From Ariolimax columbianus (taxonomy: Eukaryota > Mollusca > Gastropoda > Stylommatophora > Arionidae): 64,000 nucleotides of DNA. The notes under the pieces were generated by a model. It made no database searches and was not told where the DNA came from. It was given only the letters and a program-made list of their open reading frames with translations. The stretch lies in NCBI GenBank assembly GCA_036924085.1, contig JAVGWX010000009.1:65420436-65484435 (forward strand). Reading direction: 5' to 3'. Positions within the stretch are counted from its first letter, which is position 1, and each line of letters begins with the position of its first letter. Below are positions 1 to 10,375 of this stretch, piece after piece. Both the position numbers and the translations under genes were made by a program.

Positions 1-96
1 ACATAACCTAACCCTAACATAACCTAACCCTAACATAACCTAACCCTAACATAACCTAACCCTAACATAACCTAACCCTAACATAACCTAACCCTA
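1..96. repeat. Telomere-like 16-bp tandem repeat
   Basis: Six exact copies of ACATAACCTAACCCTA start at position 1 and stop near 96. The unit can be read as CCCTAA + CATAA + CCTAA, so it holds one animal telomere hexamer and two shortened variants. The C-rich strand reads 5' to 3' into the window, the polarity expected at the left end of a chromosome. No pure TTAGGG array is visible, so a telomere-associated or interstitial repeat is as likely as the true end. Confidence 0.85.
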
Positions 97-750
97 ACTC
101 ATACAATTCATTGCTAAGTCGGTGGAAGTAAGTAGAAGACGAAGCCCCCATTCTTGTCTTTTCTCACATAATGTTTGACAAGCCTAACAATGAAAAAGTG
201 GGCTATTCTGTTACGTCACTACCTCAAATCCGGTGCTAAATATTGATACATCTTTTATTTGAGGTTATTTAACACGGAAGTACACGCGTAATGGTTTTCT
301 TCAGTCTGATTTCGTAAGCCATGTATAACGCATTCCTATAGAATTGTTTGTGTTTGTATATATGTAACATCCATAATGGCTCCTAAGGTAAAGCTAAAAG
401 ATGACGTACGCCTTCAGTATGAAAGAAAAGCATGAGCTAATTCAACTTAATGACAAGACATGGTTGTGAGGAAAATAGGATGCAAACTAGGCCTAACAAA
501 TTCAATAGTTAGCACAATTGTCAAGGTTAAAGGCAAATTGTTAGATGGCATTTAAACAAATATGCGTCAGCGCTTAATAAAGTGATCATAAAGCGATACA
601 GCCATATTGCTGATATTCAAAGGGTTTTACATGGGAAGCTGGACAATAAAATCAACCAGAATATTTCTCTAACCACAGGCGATAGCCAGGCAGAAAGCGA
701 TAACTGTTTTTAATACATTAAAGTCTGAAAGAGGAGATACATTTATACGC
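97..750. other. No recognisable gene
   Basis: AT-rich, apparently single-copy sequence between the telomere-like repeat and the first minisatellite. I see no open frame of useful length, no tRNA-like boxes and no transposon protein motif. Confidence 0.5.
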
Positions 751-822
751 TTTTATCGACTTTAAATGGTTTTATCGACTTTATATGGTTTTATCGACTT
801 TATATGGTTTTATCGACTTTTG
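751..822. repeat. 19-bp minisatellite, 3.7 copies
   Basis: The unit TTTTATCGACTTTATATGG repeats head to tail nearly four times, with one A/T difference in the first copy. It is short and non-coding. Confidence 0.85.
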
Positions 823-888
823 GCCTTTTCAATTTATTTATTCAGACATTATGACAAGAACATAAGTAATTGAATATTTCCGAGGCTG

Positions 889-1252
889 GCTTGGCTTGGC
901 TTCGTTCGTTCTCAATCTCCCACTACCAAACCCTAAAAGGGCTTAAGTAGCAGAATGTAGTCCAGAGAACGGAATGCGTTGTGTCGTAGTTTACAGCTTG
1001 ACTGCGATATTTCCACATTTCGGTCAAACACATCGGACTTCCAGCAAGGATTTTTTGAGTACCGGGTTAGTATTCCCTCTTTGATCGCTTCTCCTTAGCC
1101 AGTCAGCCCTGCTGCAGCCTGTTATCCAGGATCACCGCGTGGAGGTGTAGAAGGGTCTTGGCAGCTCTGTTTCGCTGGCCCTGACGCTAGCAGTCAACTA
1201 TGGGTCGCTGACCACTGCAGCTCGTGTGCTGCTCAGCATCTTGATCCCCGAG
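889..1252 (-). mobile_element. SINE-like family A, copy 1
   Basis: About 355-bp interspersed element present in ten clear copies in this window. Read on its own sense strand it starts near GGGATCAAGATGCTGAGCAG, carries a central core around GCTTGCTGAAGTCGGATG, and ends in GAACGAACGAAG followed by a short simple tail, here AAGCC repeats. The variable simple-sequence tail and lack of coding capacity suggest a SINE. A tRNA head is not clear in this family. Confidence 0.75.
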
Positions 1253-1482
1253 GCTGGATTGATAGATTGTGTAGAAGGAACAAGAGCAGATGTCATTTAA
1301 ATACTATATCCATCGTAGGTAGCCACTAACCCTTTAGATACAGAGCAGTCACCATCAACCGCAATACGATTACCGTCAAACTCCCCTGCTCCAAACAAAG
1401 GAACATTGACAGTCACAGTATGGACACCAGGTGATGACACTGAATTTAAATCTCTCGACTTTATTCAAGACGTACTGGAGCG

Positions 1483-1560
1483 ACAGGCGCAAAAAAACAA
1501 CCCACAGTGCAACGCACACCGCCTTTGGGGATTAGAAAAATAAGGCGAACGCAGAAAAAA
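1483..1560 (+). mobile_element. SINE family B, 5'-truncated copy
   Basis: Only the 3' half is present: GCGCAAAA, then CCACAGTGCAACGCACACCG, then an AGAAAAATAAGGCG stretch and an A-rich end. The same 3' half occurs in the longer copies at 3.8, 14.8 and 21.7 kb. Truncation at the 5' end with an A-rich 3' end is typical of retroposed elements. Confidence 0.65.
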
Positions 1561-1645
1561 AAATTAATTAATAATTCAAGACTCCCGAATCGCCAGCATT
1601 CTGTACGTTTACCTTACGCTTTTGCAAGGATGCACATATTTAAAA

Positions 1646-1997
1646 CGCTGAGCAGTGCATGAGCTGCAGCGGTTAGATATCCATAGATGGCTGCTAGCGT
1701 CAGGGCCAGCGAACCAGAGCTGCCAAGACCCTTCTACAACTTAACCCGGTGATCCTGGATAACAGGCTGCAACAGAGTAGACTGGCTAAGGAGAAGGCAT
1801 CGAAGAAGGAAAGCTAAACCGGTAATAACAAATGTCGGCTGAAGTCGAATGTGTTGGACCGAAATGTGCAAATATCGCAGTCAAGCTGTAAACTACGACA
1901 CAACGCATTCCGTTCTCTGGACTGCATTCTGCTACTCGCAAAGCCCATTTCAGGGCTTGGTAGCGGTAGATTTAGAACGAACGAAGCCAAGCCAATT
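1646..1997 (+). mobile_element. SINE-like family A, copy 2
   Basis: Opposite orientation to copy 1, ending in GAACGAACGAAGCCAAGCC on this strand. Copies 1 and 2 together form an inverted repeat of about 350 bp with a spacer of about 390 bp. The short open frames inside it are incidental; similar peptides appear at every copy in the family. Confidence 0.75.
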
Positions 1998-2198
1998 AAG
2001 TCTTTATTTATGTTTACTATTGTCTATGTTCATTTCTATTTATGTATCTTTCATATGCATTTTCAAATGATATATAGAGCGGCCAAATTGCATTTACGTT
2101 CTAAAAAAAAAAAAGAATGATTTTTTGAAACGATCAAATCGCGTTACGAACATTCTATAATCCCTATCTTTTCGTATAGGCAGGCTGCTACAGTAAAC

Positions 2199-2730
2199 CA
2201 GTGTAGCCATTTCTAAACTTGATCCTACTGTACTTCAGTGTAGCCATGTATGAACTTGATACTACTGTACATCAGTGTAGCCGTGTATAAACTTGATACT
2301 ACTGTACACTAGTGTAGCCATGTATAACATTGATACTACTGTACACCAGTGTAGCCATGTATAAACTTGATATTGCTGTACACTAGTGTAGCCATGTATA
2401 AACTTGATACTACTGTACACTAGTGTAGCCATGTATAAACTTGATACTACTGTACACTAGTGTAGCCATGTATAAATTTGATACTACTGTACACTAGTGT
2501 AGCCATGTATAAACTTGATACTACTGTACAATAGTGTAGCCATGTATAAACTTGATACTACTGTACACTAGTGTAGCCATGTATAACATTGATACTACTG
2601 TACACCAGTGTAGCCGTGTATAAACTTGATACTACTGTACACCAGTGTAGCCATGTATAAACTTGATACTACTGTACACCAGTGTAGCCATGTATAAACT
2701 TGGTACTACTGTACACCAGTGTAGCCATGT
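2199..2730. repeat. 37-bp minisatellite, about 14 copies
   Basis: The unit runs from CAGTGTAGCCATGTATAAAC to TTGATACTACTGTACAC. A few copies lack one or two bases in TATAAACTTG. Most unit junctions read TACACTAGTGTA, a perfect 12-bp palindrome. Stops occur in all frames, so it is not coding. Confidence 0.92.
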
Positions 2731-2959
2731 TGCCATCTCACTCTGGAATCACTTGTTCTGATTAATTTGACTTTTGATTGATCCAATCTCATGCACATTT
2801 AATTACAAAAAGCCAAATAACTCAGATAGTATTGTCAATTACTCGGGGCAAAAGGGGAATCAGTGTAGAACCGACCGTTCTAGCTCAATGCTTCAAATGG
2901 CTACATTATGATTAGCCAATCCATTACAATGACTCTTATTAGTGACACTTAAAACTGAC

Positions 2960-3160
2960 AGCGGTCAGAACCTATTTTATGACTGTCCTCATCAAAGTCA
3001 TAGAATCGAATCTGACCAAGGCCATACTCCGCCTCCCAACTGGCGACCCTAGAAACAGGCTGTGCCCATGCAGCATTGCTGAGAGAATAGGGATTGATGA
3101 GGCAGAAAACATTTGTCCTCAAAATGGCGTGCTGAAACTGGCTGCGTCTGATCAGCATAG
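2960..3160 (+). mobile_element. Divergent family A-like SINE relic
   Basis: The order of landmarks follows family A: a possible degenerate B-box-like GAATCGAATCTG, then CTGGCGACCCTAGAAACAGG, CATGCAGCATTGCTGAGAG, and CTCAAAATGGCGTGCTGAA where the family A core would begin. The identity is low and the boundaries are approximate. The open frames on both strands here have no recognisable product. Confidence 0.4.
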
Positions 3161-3261
3161 GCCAGATATCGCAACCTTACTGTAAGCTAACATACAACAT
3201 CCTTGCCCTGCGAACTCCCAAGGAGAAAATATCAGTTACACTTTTTACTTAGTCACCGACG

Positions 3262-3700
3262 ATAGACTGTGGTGTTATCGCCTATAGAGTGTAGTGTTAT
3301 CGCCTATAGAGTGTAGTGTTATCACTTATATACTGTAGTGTTATCACCTATAAACTCTGGTGTTATCATTAATATACGGTAGTGTTATCATCTATAGACT
3401 AGTGCTATAACCTATTGACTGTAGTGTTATCACGTATTTAGTGTAGTGTTATCACTTATAGACTGTAGTGTTATCACTTATAGACTGTAGTGTTATCACG
3501 TATATAGAGTAGTGTTATCACTTATAGACTGTAGTGTTATCACTTATAGACTGTAGTGTTATCACTAATAGACTGTAGTGTTATCACTAATAGACTGTAG
3601 TGTTATCACTAATAGACTGTGGTGTTATCACTGATAGACCATAGTGTTTTCACATATAGAGCGTTGTGTTATCACTTATAGACTATAGAGTTATAAACAG
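3262..3700. repeat. 22-bp minisatellite, about 20 copies
   Basis: The unit is TATAGACTGTAGTGTTATCACT with frequent single-base changes and a few one- or two-base length differences. Edge copies are the most divergent. It is non-coding. Confidence 0.9.
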
Positions 3701-3807
3701 ATGACGTTATAAGTTAGCAAAGAATGTGTTCTAGTTTTCTGCTCTGTGTCTTGCGGTTTTTCACTCCAGCCGAAGTAAAGTGTCTCAACGGCAGTTTCTA
3801 CAACTTA

Positions 3808-3930
3808 CATAAATGCATGCCGAAGTCGGATGCACTGGGCCGACCGACGCAAAATAAAAGAAACCACAGTGCAACGCGCACCGCCTTGATGATAGAGAAA
3901 TAAGGCGCTTGCAAAAAAAAAAAAAAATGC
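3808..3930 (+). mobile_element. SINE family B, 5'-truncated copy with poly-A
   Basis: It begins inside the core (AAATGCATGCCGAAGTCGG), continues through GACGCAAAATAAAAG and CCACAGTGCAACGCGCACCG, and ends in GGCGCTTGC followed by an uninterrupted A-run. The tRNA-like head seen in the 21.7-kb copy is missing, consistent with 5' truncation during retroposition. Confidence 0.7.
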
Positions 3931-4145
3931 AGTGGTTTCCGTAGCAATTTGTTGTACATAATGAGGTTGCTAGGCTCATACACAATTTTTTTAGCCGCCT
4001 TTTGCAGCGTGAGTTGCTAACCTCGTGCGGCTTACCATGCTTGGGGATAGTGCAGCTCAAGGGTTATCAGGTCCAAGCCTGTTTTTGTATTGAGAGCTGT
4101 TCTTAAATGAGACGGAGCACATCCGCTCCCATCGGTCAAGTCCAC

Positions 4146-4620
4146 CTAACTGAAAGCCTGACACGCGGCGGCCACACAGTCATTAGACATAATGTGTCGC
4201 CATTGCGATAAACAGACCGCCGTTATGTTACAACATCGTCTTTGGGACCCGAGATACAAGAACGACTCATAGCTGGCTGCTTGCATCAGGGTCGGTGATC
4301 CATAATTCACCAAGACCCTATTCCGCCTCAGAGTGGCGGCCCTGAAAACAGACTGCAATCATGCAGCCTGACTAAGAGTTAGGGATAGAAGTGGGACGAC
4401 AAACATGGTCCCCAAAATGTCACGCATAAATCGTATGTGTCGAGTCCAAAAGTGCAAATATCGCCGCCTACCTGTAAACTTCGAAACGCCAGAAACGTCC
4501 TTTTCAGGATAAACACTGAAGACGAAGATGAAGAAGAAGAAGAAAACGATGAAGAAGAAGAAGATGATGACGTTGATGAAGAGGAAGAAGTATAAAAAGA
4601 ACAAGAAAAGGAAGAATATC
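4146..4620 (+). mobile_element. Divergent family A-like SINE with long GAA/GAT tail
   Basis: Landmarks match family A in order: ATAGCTGGCTGCTTGCATCA, CACCAAGACCC, GCAGCCTGACTAAGAG, AAAGTGCAAATATCGCCG and CTGTAAACTTCGAAACGCC. The 3' end runs into about 110 bp of GAA/GAT trinucleotides, an expanded form of the AAG tails seen on other copies. The Phe-rich open frame on the minus strand is just this tail read backwards. Confidence 0.5.
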
Positions 4621-4683
4621 ACTTTTAACTCCCCAAACCTAACGACATAGTAGTTAACGACGTTTAATCAAGCTCTGTTGTCA

Positions 4684-5600
4684 GTATGTCACTATTATAC
4701 AACAGTCAAGTTCTGTTGTCAGTATGTCACTATTATACAACTGTCAAGTTCTGTTGTCAGTATGTCACTATTATACAACTGTTAAGTTCTGTTGTCAGTA
4801 TGTCACTATTATACAACTGTCAAGTTATGTTGTCAGTATGTCACTATTATACAACTGTTAAGTTCTGTTGTCAGTATGTCACTATTATACAACTGTTAAG
4901 TTCTGTTGTCAGTATGTCACTATTATACAACTGTTAAGTTCTGTTGTCAGTATGTCACTATTATACAACTGTTAAGTTCTGTTGTCAGTATGTCACTATT
5001 ATACAACTGTCAAGTTCTGTTGTCAGTATGTCACTATTATACAGCTGTCAAATTATGTTGTCAGTATGTCACTATTATACAACTGTCGAGTTATGTTGTC
5101 AGTATATCACCATTATAGAACTGTCGAGTTATGTTGTCAGTATGTCACTATTATACAACTGTCAAGTTCTGTTGTCAGTATCTCACTATTATACAACTGT
5201 CAAATTCAGTTGTCATTATTATACGACTGTCAAGTTCAGTTGTCAGTATGTCACTGTTATACAATTGTCAAGTTCAATTGTCAGTATGTCACTGTTATAT
5301 AAATGCCAAGTTTAATTGTCAGTATGTCACTTTTATACAACTGTCAAGTTCAGTTGTCACTGTTATTCAACTGCCAAGTTCAGGTGTCAGTATGTCACTG
5401 TTCTACAACTGTCAAGTTCAGTTGTCAATATCCCGCTGTTGTACAGCTGTCAAGTTCAGTTGCCAATGTTATACAAATGTCATGTTCAGTTGTCAATGTT
5501 ATACAACTATCAAATTCAGTTGTCAGTATGCCACTGTTACGCAACTGTCAAGTTCCGATGTCATTCTGTCACTGTTATTCAACTGTCAAGTTCAGTCTTT
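4684..5600. repeat. 38-bp minisatellite, about 24 copies
   Basis: The unit runs from GTCACTATTATACAACTGTC to AAGTTCTGTTGTCAGTAT. Copies in the first half are almost identical; those after about 5200 are more divergent and some are shortened. Since 38 is not a multiple of three, reading moves through all three frames every three units, which gives several overlapping open frames of 70-158 codons on the plus strand. I do not regard these as genes. Confidence 0.92.
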
Positions 5601-6218
5601 TATCTGACTTGATGTACTGAGTTACATGATCTGTCAGCGCACTAGATAAGTCTGTCACTAATGTCTGGCAGCAAGTCTGATGATTTCTTCATAGTTTTTG
5701 GTCTCTTTGAAAAAATGAAAATGTGTCTCCTTAATATCATCAAATAAACTTATGTTTCTTTTTATACAAGGATTTATGGCAGGCATAAAAAAGGCAACAA
5801 CAAGGCTTAAGAATTGTCTGAAGCCAACCAATTGAGACCAAAAAAAAAGGGGAAAGGACTTTAGAAGGCGTCTGTAATTGAAGAAAAAAAAATGAAATTT
5901 TGCTTGATTAAAGACAACTATGCAATTTTATTGTTGTTTTAAATGAATAAATTCCGGAATTTACGATGTCGCTGCATGCATTTATGTTCACAATCTAAGA
6001 ATTTTCAGTAATTTCAATTTCTTTACCGCTATTTATGTTCAGCACTGTTCACAGAAGCATCGCGAAATGTGTAGGAATTGTTGAACGCAGAACACAAGTA
6101 AAAATAGACTGGACACGCGTGTTGGGAATGGTTATGTGTTGAAGGGAAACATTTAGAACTTTTAGAAACTGAAAATTATTCCTGTGTAACATGTACATAT
6201 AAGCTTGACTGTATTTTT
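5601..6218. other. No recognisable gene
   Basis: AT-rich sequence with several A-runs (about 5840 and 5885). No transposon motif, tandem repeat or tRNA-like element was seen. Confidence 0.5.
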
Positions 6219-6824
6219 GTGTATATCGTGAGCCGATTTATCAGCTTATGGCAACCTTTTTTGTTCTTGAGCTTAATCTTATTACGTAGCGTGTTTTCGT
6301 GTCAATGCTGCGCAGTGGGATATCAGGCTGGGGGCTCTGGGTTAGAAGGAGAAGACAGGTCGTTGCCGAGAGTAGTGGGGCATCAGGCTGGGGGTTCTGG
6401 GTTAGAAGGAGAGGACAGGTCGTTGCCGAGAGTAGTGGGACATCAGGCTGGGGGTTCTGGTTTAGAAGGAGAGGACAGGTCGTTGCCGAGAGTAGTGGGA
6501 CATCAGGCTGGGGGTTCTGGGCTAGAGGAAGAGAACAGGTCGATGCCGAGAGTAGTGGGACATCAGGCTGGGGCTTCTGGGTTAGAGGGAGAGGACAGGT
6601 CGTTGCCGAGAGTAGTGGGACATCAGGCTGGCGCTTCTGGGTTAGAGGGAGAGGACAGGTCGTTGCCGAGAGTAGTGGGACATCAGGCTGGGGGTTCTGG
6701 GTTAGAGGGAGAGGACAGGTCGTTGCTGAGAGTAGTGGGACATCAGGCTGGGGCTTCTGGGTTAGAAGGAGAGGACAGGTCGTTGTCGAGAGTAGTTGGA
6801 ATCAGGCTGGTGATTCTGTGTTAG
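6219..6824 (+). CDS. Hypothetical repetitive ORF, 201 aa
   Basis: An open frame begins with a hydrophobic stretch (about residues 1-31, with WQPFLFLSLILL in the middle and CQCC at the end) that could serve as a signal peptide. It then reads through about eight copies of a 20-residue repeat of the form VVGHQAGGSGLEGEDRSLPR. The repeat unit is exactly 60 bp, so the frame is kept for free, and a second plus-strand frame is open just as long. A one-base deletion in the last copies ends the frame. The signal-like start is the only argument for a secreted repeat protein. I think it more likely a by-product of the minisatellite. Confidence 0.18.
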   Translation: MYIVSRFISLWQPFLFLSLILLRSVFSCQCCAVGYQAGGSGLEGEDRSLPRVVGHQAGGSGLEGEDRSLPRVVGHQAGGSGLEGEDRSLPRVVGHQAGGSGLEEENRSMPRVVGHQAGASGLEGEDRSLPRVVGHQAGASGLEGEDRSLPRVVGHQAGGSGLEGEDRSLLRVVGHQAGASGLEGEDRSLSRVVGIRLVILC

Positions 6825-6860
6825 AGAGAGAGGACAGGTCGTTGCCGAGAACAGTGGGAC
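6308..6860. repeat. 60-bp minisatellite, about 9 copies
   Basis: The unit starts GGACATCAGGCTGGGGGTTC and ends CGTTGCCGAGAGTAGTG. Copies are exactly 60 bp until about 6795, where small indels appear. GC content is clearly higher than in the flanks. Internal copies differ at only a few positions. Confidence 0.93.
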
Positions 6861-7338
6861 ATACTTATCAACAACATCCAGTTTGAAAATGGAGATGGAA
6901 GCAGTGACCTCAGCGCTAAGGTATATATATATATGAGACCTTTTTAACAAGAGCAGTCATGGTGGACAGACTTTCAAGCCGTACTCCAGAAGGTATAGAC
7001 GAGATGGCTTAGGTACTAGTGGATAGCAGCTGTTGAGCCTCAAACTTTAGCGGTTGGTATGAATCTGCTGTCCTGGTCATGATAAGGTTCAGAACAACGA
7101 TATAGCTGACATTCTTTCATCTCAAGCTCCCACGATCTTAATGCTAGATAAGAGTGACATTGTAAAACCCATTAATGACCGCCTATTGGATGAAGACATG
7201 ACAATAGATGAATTAGCAATGTACAGGCTGTACAGTTTCGACATAAATCTAGGCTCGAATGGAGTAGGCGGCATGGGAGAACAGAACAGGAGCGTTTACA
7301 ATCAGCGAGCTACATCCAGCCTTTGTGCCATTTGCCGA
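6861..7338. other. No recognisable gene
   Basis: Includes a short TATATA run near 6922 and an unremarkable open frame at 7141-7362 that reads into the GA repeat. No family could be recognised. Confidence 0.45.
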
Positions 7339-7361
7339 GACAGAGAGAGAGAGAGAGAGTG

Positions 7362-7417
<56 letters not shown>
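7339..7417. repeat. (GA)n microsatellite
   Basis: About 75 bases of almost pure GAGAGA, with one GTGAGC interruption near 7360. Confidence 0.95.
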
Positions 7418-7811
7418 GTAGTACCTATCGGTAAGCCCTGAGTGCAGTGACTTTGATTCTTAGAAACAGAAATAGTTATCGTGCCAGTACCGTTGTTTTT
7501 TTTTTCCTCTTCTGCTAATTCTTCTCTTCTCGTTTCTGTCTGGGACGGAGTGTCGTGTGAAAATAAGGCCAGAAGTCATTCACCCAGATTAGGAGCTTTT
7601 CGTTAGGAGCTGGCATCAGGTGACTTGTCAGTAATAGACTGACCAATCAAAACAGGTGGCAGCTGCTTTCTACTTCCGGTCTGGAGTCGTTGTTACCAGA
7701 CGGTTGTCAGAACACTTGACGGTCTGTGATTTCCCGCAATTTCTTCGAAACTGAGAAGTGCTGTTTCTAGGGCCAATCTTAGAACGTGTTGTACTAGATT
7801 AGAGCTTGTAG
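7418..7811. other. No recognisable gene
   Basis: Unique-looking sequence with a T-run at about 7497. No motif, repeat or open frame worth annotating. Confidence 0.5.
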
Positions 7812-8785
7812 GTGGGTCCAGGTGGATTATGTTGGTGGGGTCCAGGTGGAGTATGTTGGTGGGGTCCAGATGGAGTATGTTGGTGGGGTCTAGATGGAGT
7901 ATGTTGATGGGGTCCAGATGGAGTATGAAGGTGGGGTCCAGATGGAGTATATTGATGGGGTCCAGATGGAGTGTGTTGGTGGGGTCCAGATGGAGTATAT
8001 TGATGGGGTCCAGATGGAGTGTGTTGGTGGGGTCCAGATGGAGTATGTTGGTGGGGTCCAGATGGAGTATGTTGGTGGGATCCAGATGGAGTATGTTGAT
8101 AGAGTCCAGATGGAGTATGTTAATGGGTCCAGATGGAGTATATTGATGGGGTCCAGATGGAGTATGTTAGTGGGGTCCAGGTGGAGTATGTTGGTGGGGT
8201 CCAGATGGAGTATGTTGGTGGGGTCCAGGTGGAGTATGTTAGTGGGGTCCAGGTGGAGTATGTTGGTGGGGTCCAGATGGAGTATGTTGGTGGGGTCCAG
8301 ATGGAGTTTTTTGGTGGGGTCCAGATGGAGTATGTTGGTGGGGTCCAGATGGAGTATGTTAGTGGGGTCCAGATGGAGTTTGTTGGTGGGGTCCAGATGG
8401 AGTATGTTGGTGGGGTCCAGATGAAATATGTTGGTGGGGTCCAGATGGAGTATGTTGATGGGGTCCAGATGGAATATGTTTTTGGGGTCCAGATGGAATA
8501 TGTTTGTGAGGTCCAGATGGAGTATGTATGTGGGGTCCAGATGGTGTATGTTGGTGGGGTCCAGATGGCGTATGTTGGTGGGGTCCAGATGGAGTATGTT
8601 GGTGGGTCCAGATGGATTACGTTGGTGGGGTCCACATGGTGTATGTTGATGGGGTCCAGATGGAGTATGTTGGTGGGGTCCAACTGGAGTATGTTAGTGG
8701 GGTTCAGATGGAGTATGTTGGTGGGGTCCAGATGGAGTATGTTGATGGGGTCCAGATGGAGTATGTTGATGGGGTCCAGTAGGTT
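7812..8785. repeat. 24-bp minisatellite, about 40 copies, six frames open
   Basis: The unit GTCCAGATGGAGTATGTTGG plus TGGG repeats about 40 times. The consensus has no stop codon in any of the six frames; examples are MLVGSRWS and VGGVQMEY on plus and TYSIWTPP on minus. The many 70-236-codon open frames here follow from that and are not evidence of a gene. A single-base loss at about 8125 and another at about 8605 shift the frame, which also argues against coding. Confidence 0.94.
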
Positions 8786-8921
8786 TTTTCGGTCAGATAA
8801 GAAAATGTCCCTGCAGCCAGATAACAATATCTTGGTCGGGTGAGATCAGAGTATGCTAGTCTGCCAGATAAAACTACGCTAGCGATGACATGTAAGATTA
8901 TGGTCCTGGGACCAGATCTAA

Positions 8922-9225
8922 TTATGTTGGTGGGATCAGATAAGATTATGTTGGTGGGATCAGATAAGATTATATTGGTAGGACCACATACGATTATGTT
9001 GGTAGGATCAGATAAGATTATGTTGGTGGGATCAGATAAGATTATGTTGGTGGGACCAGATACGAGAATTGAGCGGGACCAGATAAGAGTATTGGGTGGA
9101 GAGTTACGAGTATTGGGTGGGACCAGATAAGAGTATTGAGTTGGACCAGATAAGAGTATTGGGTGGGACCAGATAAGAGTATTGGGTTGGACCAGATACG
9201 AGTATTGGGTTGGACCAGATACGAT
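8922..9225. repeat. Second 24-bp minisatellite, about 12 copies
   Basis: The unit is close to GATTATGTTGGTGGGATCAGATAA. It has the same length as the 7.8-8.8-kb array and shares TATGTTGGTGGG and a CCAGAT/TCAGAT core, so the two arrays probably descend from one ancestor. The right half (after about 9060) drifts to GAGTATTGGGTGGGACCAGA. Confidence 0.88.
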
Positions 9226-9515
9226 TATGTTAGGGGAACTGTACATAATACCATGCTTTGAATTTATTTTAACATTGTTACTGGGGGAGGGGGAATGGTT
9301 AACCGATATGCGAGTCCAACTTAATAAAGTCAAACACTAGAGCAAAGTATACCCGCAGCCTGTTAGGGCGCCATCTATGGTTCTTTAAACAAACCACCAA
9401 ACCACCTGGCCGGTATTACGCCATATCACATAGTCGCCTCTTACGACCTGCTCTCTGTGAGGCAGGGGTGCTATTCTTGTCCTTGTCATACACAAAGATC
9501 CTGGCAGACCACACA
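9226..9515. other. Unclassified sequence with a short interspersed match
   Basis: The stretch at about 9349-9378 (CCGCAGCCTGTTAGGGCGCC) resembles 41900-41930 (TCGCAGCCAGTTACGGCGCC), which suggests an old unclassified interspersed repeat at both places. Nothing else is recognisable. Confidence 0.35.
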
Positions 9516-9560
9516 CAAACACATACGTACGCACACATGCACGCACAGGCACGCGCGAGT

Positions 9561-9627
<67 letters not shown>

Positions 9628-9640
9628 CTCTCTTTCCATG
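9516..9640. repeat. (CA)n microsatellite with TATATA edge
   Basis: CACACA repeats from about 9565 to 9617 with an imperfect CA-rich lead-in, ending in ATATATATATA. The CVCVCV/HTHTHT open frames on both strands are artefacts of this tract. Confidence 0.95.
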
Positions 9641-10185
9641 TGTCTATCTCTATTTCTTCGTTTCTCTCTTTCCGACCTCCTGTCTCTCTGACTCTCTGCG
9701 CTTCTGACATCAAATGTCAATCAAACCCATACCTTCGATTACCTTCAGTTATCTACACTTTATCACCACATTTAGGACACATCATGAATTATGTAAATGC
9801 AGGAAAACATTGAAAAACTAAGTGATGAATACGTGTCTCTGAACACAACAAATAGTGTGAACATTATCAGACAACCAAGTACGCTGAAACTTCTATTGAG
9901 GAATCGGATAAGTATGGCGCGGTTTTAGTCAAAGCTCCTGCCTTCTGGCAGAGACAATATGATGCAGACTCGAACGTTGGTGGACATAAGGGGAATGTGC
10001 AAGCACGGTAGCCAAGAAGGGGTTGTAACTAGGACGTAAAAGTCATTTGACGTCAATCAAGATATTGTTACACGCTATCTTCGTACACTCTTAAATCCCT
10101 ACATTATGTTACCTCGTCTCCCATCACACCCTTTGTTCCTATCCTCCACCACCCAGACGCACAAACGCGCGCACGTGCGCACAGA
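9641..10185. other. No recognisable gene
   Basis: Pyrimidine-rich near 9640-9700, then unique-looking sequence. No transposon or RNA motif seen. Confidence 0.5.
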
Positions 10186-10285
10186 TAAAGACACACACAC
10201 ACACAAAATCGCATGCGCTCGTGCACAAACACACACTCCCACTCATGCATGCATACAATTGCACACACACACACACACACATATA
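10186..10285. repeat. CA-rich simple repeats
   Basis: Short CACACA runs near 10190-10206 and 10260-10282 inside a generally CA-rich stretch leading into the 47-bp array. Confidence 0.8.
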
Positions 10286-10375
10286 CATACTAACGCTTTC
10301 TTTCTCACTCCCTTACTTTCTCCGACTATCACTCACCCATTCCCACCTTATTCCTCGCATAACTCTCATCTTCAT

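Noticed and set aside
4359..4622. Phe-rich membrane protein on the minus strand
   Set aside because: It is the GAA/GAT tail of a diverged SINE read backwards, then SINE body.
9385..9813. ORFs made of Cys-Val or His-Thr repeats
   Set aside because: They are translations of a CA/GT microsatellite. The same applies at 41.1 and 49.4 kb.
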